A model generated the notes under the pieces. That model was not told the DNA's origin. It did no database searches and saw nothing but the letters and a program-made list of their open reading frames with translations. A program made the position numbers and the translations under genes. From DAOVRL01 sp964459805 (GTDB lineage Bacteria; Planctomycetota; Phycisphaerae; Sedimentisphaerales; Anaerobacaceae), in the NCBI GenBank assembly GCA_964459805.1, contig CAYWOD010000173.1, positions 1-7,927 on the forward strand: a DNA stretch of 7,927 bases. Reading direction: 5' to 3'. Positions 6,377 through 7,927 of the stretch are shown one piece after another (the stretch's first letter is position 1; each line of letters starts with the position of its first letter).

Positions 6377-7927
6377 CTATGGCTTCGACCCTGCCGGTTT
6401 GTACCCGCGGACCACGACTTGGTAGGTGGACCATCTGGGGTGCTTTTGGAGGGCGTCAAGTGAAACTTCACCGAGAAAATACCGCAGAACAAGATGGGCG
6501 GACTTCGCATCGGCGCCCGTGGGAGCAGTGCTCAAGAATTGTCGCGCCTGTTTCACCGCTTCCGCGTGATGGCCTCGGGCGTCCTCGATGCGAAAGAGTA
6601 AGACGTGGGACCATTCATACTTCGGATCCAGAGCTATTGCCTTGCGAGCATCACTTTCCGCGCTTGGCAGGTCGCCAGTGTGGAAGAAGGCCCAGGCTCT
6701 CGTGTCGTAGCAGTGTGCCTCTGGCGAGAGTTCGATAGCTCGGTTGAGATCGCCGAGAGCCTTGGCGAACTCTCCTTTGCTGATGTACGCCCAGCCTCGG
6801 CCGTTGAGGCAGCTCGCGTCCTCAGGGTCAAGCCCTATGGCCGTGTTGTAATCCCGTATCGCGGCGTTCCCGTCACCTTTGCGGAAATGTGCCCAAGCCC
6901 TCCAACCATAGGACGCCGCATCTGGTGAGAGCTCGATGGCCCGGTCGAGGTCGGCGAACGCCCTGGCGAACTCTCCCTTTTCGATGTAGGCGCGGCCCCT
7001 GCCAGCCCAGGCCACAGCGTTTTTCGGATCGAGCTCAAGCGCTTCGTTCCAGTCGGCGATGGCTTTGTCGTATTCGCCTTTTCGGATGTAGGCGGTGGCC
7101 CTACCAGCCCAGGCCACAGGGTTTTTCGGGTCGAGCCGGATCGCTTCGTTGCAGTCGGCAATGGCTTTGTCGTGCTCGCCTTTTCCGAAATAGGCGCCGC
7201 TCCGAACCAAATAGGGTCCTGCTCGGTTTGGAGCGAGCCGGATGGCCTCGGTGAAGTCGGCGATGGCTTTATCCCACTCGCGTTTCCCCATGTAGGCTAA
7301 GCCTCGGCTGCCATAGGCCTCACCGTTTTTCGGATCGAGGCGAATTGCTTCACTGCAGTCTGCTATCGCGGTGTCGTAATCACCCTTTTCGTAGTAGACA
7401 TAGCCGCGGTGGTAATAGGCCATGGCGTTTTTCGGATCGAGTTCAAGCACTTTTGTGCAGTCGGCGATGGCTTTGTCGTATTCGCCTTTTGCTACGTAGG
7501 CTCCGCCTCGGGCGGCGTAGGCCATGGCGTTTTTCGGATCGAGTTCAAGCACTTTGGTGTAATCGGCGATCGCTTTGTCGTATTCGCCTTTTTCCACGTA
7601 GGCTCCGCCTCGGGCGGCGTAGGCCATGGCGTTTTTCGGATCGAGTTCAANNNNNNNNNNNNNNNNNNNNNNNNNNNNNNNNNNNNNNNNNNNNNNNNNN
7701 NNNNNNNNNNNNNNNNNNNNNNNNNNNNNNNNNNNNNNNNNNNNNNNNNNGCGCCTTGGTGCAGTCGGCGATGGCCTTGTCGTATTCGCCTTTTGCTAAG
7801 TAGGCACCGGCTCGGTTGGCATAGGCCATAGCGTTTTTCGGATCGAGTTCAAGCGCTTTGGTGCAGTCCGCGAGGGTGCTCGCGTACAATAATGTGATAA
7901 TTACAGCAAAACCCTTCTTTTTGCCGA
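6377..7927 (-). CDS. Secreted/membrane TPR-repeat protein (5' partial, interrupted by assembly gap)
   Basis: The protein consists of about twelve 33-34-residue tetratricopeptide repeats, a helical scaffold for protein-protein contacts. Typical units read AYxxRGxAYxxKGEYDKAIADC and then LDPKNA. The N-terminal units are nearly identical and the C-terminal ones diverged. Near the end, 33- and 34-residue units alternate (ELSPDA, then LDPEDA, then ELSPEA, then LDPKYE), giving a 67-residue super-repeat. A non-repeat tail of about 75 residues follows (FRIEDARG, RYFLGE, HPRW). The frame stays open to the window edge, where KKKGFAVIITLLYAST resembles a signal peptide or membrane anchor, so the true start probably lies just outside. 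A TTG at 7887-7889 is possible but would cut that segment. The 100-N gap (7651-7750) shifts the frame as drawn; joining the two flanks directly restores it. The stop is TAG at 6377-6379. Function beyond scaffolding is unknown. I see no partner gene within the window. Confidence 0.85.
7421..7889 (-). repeat. 102-bp tandem DNA repeats encoding TPR units
   Basis: The same phase point (CATGGCG or CATAGCG on the plus strand) occurs at 7421, 7523, 7625 and 7827. The first two intervals are exactly 102 bp, which is one 34-residue TPR. Units 7421-7522 and 7523-7624 agree at about 96 of 102 positions by hand count. Copies farther toward the gene's 3' end are much less alike. This is a coding repeat, not a CRISPR array: there are no variable spacers and the frame is maintained. 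Such high identity makes copy number prone to change and to assembly collapse. Confidence 0.85.
7651..7750. other. Assembly gap (exactly 100 Ns) inside the TPR gene
   Basis: A run of 100 unknown bases sits within the near-identical TPR repeats. The round number suggests a scaffolding placeholder of unknown true length. The flanks end and resume at the same repeat phase: a unit breaks off after the codons for LELDPKNA on one side and resumes at TKA on the other. With the Ns removed the two nearest phase points are exactly 102 bp apart. The missing sequence is therefore probably zero or a whole number of 102-bp units. Confidence 0.9.

Noticed and set aside
6181..6510. 109-codon minus-strand open frame overlapping the TPR gene end
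   Set aside because: It is out of frame with the TPR gene for its first third and has no family resemblance; the composition looks like random translation.
7421..7889. Regular direct repeats as a CRISPR array
   Set aside because: The 102-bp units are coding throughout, in frame, and have no variable spacers; they encode TPR motifs.

Overview
The window carries a mostly minus-strand gene set, probably from a metagenome-assembled or draft bacterial genome, because a run of exactly 100 Ns interrupts it. Moderate GC, long spacers, the rpsO-pnp pair, a short single-helix histidine kinase paired with an NtrC-type regulator, a DUF2007-type small protein and an AT-rich heptamer repeat of the GAATATC kind all fit an uncultured planctomycete (Phycisphaerae/Sedimentisphaerales-like). 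That assignment is an inference from gene style, not proof.

Layout, read in the direction of transcription (high to low coordinates). (1) 7927-6377: a secreted or membrane-anchored tetratricopeptide-repeat (TPR) protein. Its 5' end lies just outside the window and it is interrupted by a 100-N assembly gap inside near-identical 102-bp repeats. (2) 6376-5915: a long spacer with a possible terminator hairpin and a good sigma70-like promoter for rpsO. (3) 5914-3323: rpsO (ribosomal protein S15) and pnp (polynucleotide phosphorylase), in the classical order. (4) 3155-951: a two-component system, a histidine kinase and a sigma54-activating response regulator, with the regulator's ribosome binding site overlapping the kinase stop codon. 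(5) 950-1: a loosely packed, decayed region. It holds GC-rich hairpins, a small DUF2007-like gene, two extra broken copies of the 3' end of an NtrC-type regulator gene, a purine-rich tract and a 7-bp-period repeat.

How the genes work together: S15 and PNPase belong to translation and RNA turnover. In many bacteria they are co-transcribed and PNPase controls its own mRNA. The kinase probably phosphorylates Asp56 of the regulator, which would then activate sigma54 promoters. No such promoter is convincing in this window, so the targets are probably elsewhere. The TPR protein and the DUF2007 protein have no clear link to these pathways.

I see no convincing new multi-gene system. The most unusual signal is the triple occurrence of the same regulator 3' end within about 900 bp. 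Next come the in-register assembly gap and the recent repeat growth in the TPR gene.
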